The notes under the pieces: generated by a model
Told to the model about the DNA's origin: nothing
Databases searched by the model: none
What the model saw: the letters and a program-made list of their open reading frames with translations, nothing else
Assembly: GCA_947467385.1 (NCBI GenBank)
Contig: CANIHJ010000010.1
Location: forward strand, 1-38,498
Direction of reading: 5' to 3'
DNA length: 38,498 nucleotides
Source of the DNA: Deltaproteobacteria bacterium
Lineage (GTDB): Bacteria > Bdellovibrionota_C > UBA2361 > OMII01
Shown here: positions 37,363-38,498 of the stretch, piece by piece
Layout: each line of letters opens with the position of its first letter
Numbering within the stretch: position 1 is the first letter of the stretch
Made by a program: the position numbers and the translations under genes

Positions 37363-37659
37363 ATGGCACCCATACCAACGCAAAGCATAGCTGTTATAGG
37401 TGCACAGGTCATCGGCCCAGCGTATCCGGCGCAAGCGGTCAGGAGCACAGAGGCCTCTCTGGCCGCCGGCATTCAAACCAGCCAAAACCAGGCGCGCGCC
37501 CAGAGCAGCGCCACTCAAGCCCAAAGCGACAAGAACCGTGCCGTGAGTGAGGAGAAGCGTACTGAGGGGGTCTTTGCCGACCAGTCGCTCAACGACGAGG
37601 ATGACAAGCACGGTGCGCCGCTGCAGAACCGCGGCGGCAAGCTCAATAGGGTCGCCTAG
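37363..37659 (+). CDS. Small hydrophilic orphan protein
   Basis: 98 residues, no family recognised. A mildly hydrophobic N-terminus (SIAVIGAQVIGPAYPAQ) is followed by a Gln/Ser/Ala-rich middle (AAGIQTSQNQARAQSSATQA), a charged segment (EEKRTEG, NDEDDK) and the tail GGKLNRVA. No clear signal peptide. AGGAGA about 7-8 nt before the ATG supports translation. It is divergent from the desulfurase (66 nt) and 45 nt before the helix-hairpin-helix gene. Probably largely disordered. Confidence 0.6.
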   Translation: MAPIPTQSIAVIGAQVIGPAYPAQAVRSTEASLAAGIQTSQNQARAQSSATQAQSDKNRAVSEEKRTEGVFADQSLNDEDDKHGAPLQNRGGKLNRVA

Positions 37660-37704
37660 GGGCCCTGAACGCAACTATCACTAGCAGGACGCGAACACCC
37701 AGGC

Positions 37705-38082
37705 ATGAAGTGGCGCAGCCTCGGCCTCAGCATAATCCTCTTGGGCACTATCCTGCTGCGTGAGGCCGCACTGCGCCTTGCTCCATCTGGGTCCGATCCG
37801 TCACTCCTGGCGATGGCTGCAACCGCCAATGACGCCGAATCCTGCTTTGCAAAAGGAGGGACATTTCCACTCGCCTGCGCAGACATGATTGACGTGGAGC
37901 TCCTCCCGGGTATCTCGGACCGATTAGCCGCCGAGCTTTTAGCCTCGCGGCAGGATGTGAGCGAAGCGGCCCAATTCATGACGAGCAGCGAAGCCTTGCA
38001 GAAGGTGCGCGGCATCGGGCCGTCTCTCGGGGCGACTCTTTCCGCTTACCTATCAACAGAGGAATCCTGTCCCGAGTCATAG
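37705..38082 (+). CDS. Membrane-anchored helix-hairpin-helix protein (ComEA-like)
   Basis: 125 residues. One N-terminal hydrophobic helix (LGLSIILLGTILL, about 6-18) is followed by an extracytoplasmic or periplasmic part with two helix-hairpin-helix-like elements: VELLPGISDRLAAELLASR (about 64-82) and LQKVRGIGPSLGATLSAYL (about 98-116). GIGPSLG is the typical DNA-phosphate-binding hairpin. This is the ComEA arrangement, where such proteins bind incoming DNA, although the conserved IDLNTA of ComEA is replaced by IDVELL. A role in DNA uptake is inference; no other com gene is in view. Two cysteines (in ESCFAKGG and PLACAD) could pair. Confidence 0.7.
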   Translation: MKWRSLGLSIILLGTILLREAALRLAPSGSDPSLLAMAATANDAESCFAKGGTFPLACADMIDVELLPGISDRLAAELLASRQDVSEAAQFMTSSEALQKVRGIGPSLGATLSAYLSTEESCPES

Positions 38083-38118
38083 CGCGGAACGAGCAACTAC
38101 GAGGCACCTGCTTTTCGG

Positions 38119-38147
38119 TTGACGCAAGGGCGCCCAGCGCAAACAAT
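38119..38147 (+). promoter_or_regulatory. Candidate promoter for the terminal glycosyltransferase gene
   Basis: TTGACG (38119-38124), 17 nt, AACAAT (38142-38147). Predicted start near 38154, giving a ~29-nt leader with AAAAGG before the ATG at 38183. Confidence 0.45.
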
Positions 38148-38182
38148 CGCCATTAATTTAGGGATCACGAAAAGGCCTCCTC

Positions 38183-38498
38183 ATGAAAATCCTGGTGATA
38201 GGGCGAACGCTTGACCGCCCCGAGTCACGTATTATCCTCGGGCTGCATGAGCGCGGGCACAAGCTCCTGATCCTCACCGAAAGCGAGGGCCCGTACGTTG
38301 GGGATATCCGGCGCGCCGGCGTCCGCGCCGAGTACTTTCGGGTTGCGCACCGCCTCGATCTAGCCGCCATGGTGCGATTGCGCCGGCTGGTAAGGCAGGA
38401 GCGCATCAACGTCGTGTACGCCCTTTCAAACGCCGCGCTCTCTGCAGCCAACGTGGGGCTCGTCGGCCTCCCAGCGCGCATCGTCGCGTATCGGGGAA
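38183..38498 (+). CDS. Glycosyltransferase (GT4-like), N-terminal part only
   Basis: 105 residues visible; the gene runs off the right edge. KILVIGRTLDRPESRIILGL and HERGHKLLILTES form a Rossmann-like N-terminal domain, and RLVRQERINVVYALSNAAL is the helix-strand pattern of GT-B glycosyltransferases that take part in polysaccharide or glycolipid synthesis. Acceptor-side domain only; the donor-binding half is not available, so neither sugar nor family can be fixed. The ATG at 38183 follows AAAAGG by 8 nt. Confidence 0.75.
   Translation, partial: MKILVIGRTLDRPESRIILGLHERGHKLLILTESEGPYVGDIRRAGVRAEYFRVAHRLDLAAMVRLRRLVRQERINVVYALSNAALSAANVGLVGLPARIVAYRG

Noticed and set aside
37297-37674. Upstream extension of the cysteine desulfurase frame
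   Set aside because: No homology, and it overlaps the better supported 37363 gene on the other strand; GTG 37296 matches the family N-terminus.

Overview
The window is one continuous piece of a GC-rich Gram-negative bacterial chromosome. Outer-membrane biogenesis (lpxD, a lipoprotein with a lipobox) and the Tat genes point to a diderm. Gene content and the style of several orphan proteins resemble the deltaproteobacterial grade (Myxococcota/Bdellovibrionota/SAR324-like lineages), but I cannot place it more precisely. Coding density is high. I see no CRISPR array, insertion sequence, prophage, rRNA or tRNA.

Layout. 1-5610 (minus strand) is the distal end of a division/cell-wall (dcw) cluster: murC, murB, ftsQ, ftsA and a 5'-truncated-by-window ftsZ, without ddl. 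5824-9194 holds a SAM methyltransferase, a DUF2905 membrane protein (minus), tatB-tatC and a degenerate HDOD-like protein. 9228-9396 looks like an independent small RNA: a promoter-like pair followed about 100 nt later by a near-perfect intrinsic terminator. 9489-12094 carries lpxD and a solute-binding/VWA lipoprotein. 12106-24847 is a long minus-strand stretch: birA, nadC, an AI-2E-type permease, dnaE, an exonuclease I, 2-oxoglutarate dehydrogenase E1, an orphan flagellin-like protein, a serine hydrolase and a conserved hypothetical. 25103-27773 has two small orphan genes and an OafA-type acyltransferase with an SGNH domain. 27834-38498 has guaA, a secreted protein, der and rnc, a polytopic GT-C-like membrane protein, mnmA and a cysteine desulfurase, two small proteins and the start of a glycosyltransferase.

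How the genes work together. murC/murB make UDP-MurNAc and begin the peptide stem; ftsQ, ftsA and ftsZ build the divisome. The cysteine desulfurase and MnmA are adjacent and co-directional and form a natural sulfur-donor/acceptor pair for tRNA 2-thiouridine. rnc and der overlap and both act in ribosome maturation. Several genes (methyltransferase, acyltransferase, GT-C protein, terminal glycosyltransferase, lpxD) concern the envelope.

Most notable points: FtsZ has two bulky residues in place of glycines in both glycine-rich nucleotide-binding loops; a candidate ~130-nt structured RNA lies upstream of lpxD; several genes without a Shine-Dalgarno sequence have a -10-like hexamer 6-7 nt before the start codon, suggesting leaderless mRNAs; and a flagellin-like protein sits outside any flagellar cluster.
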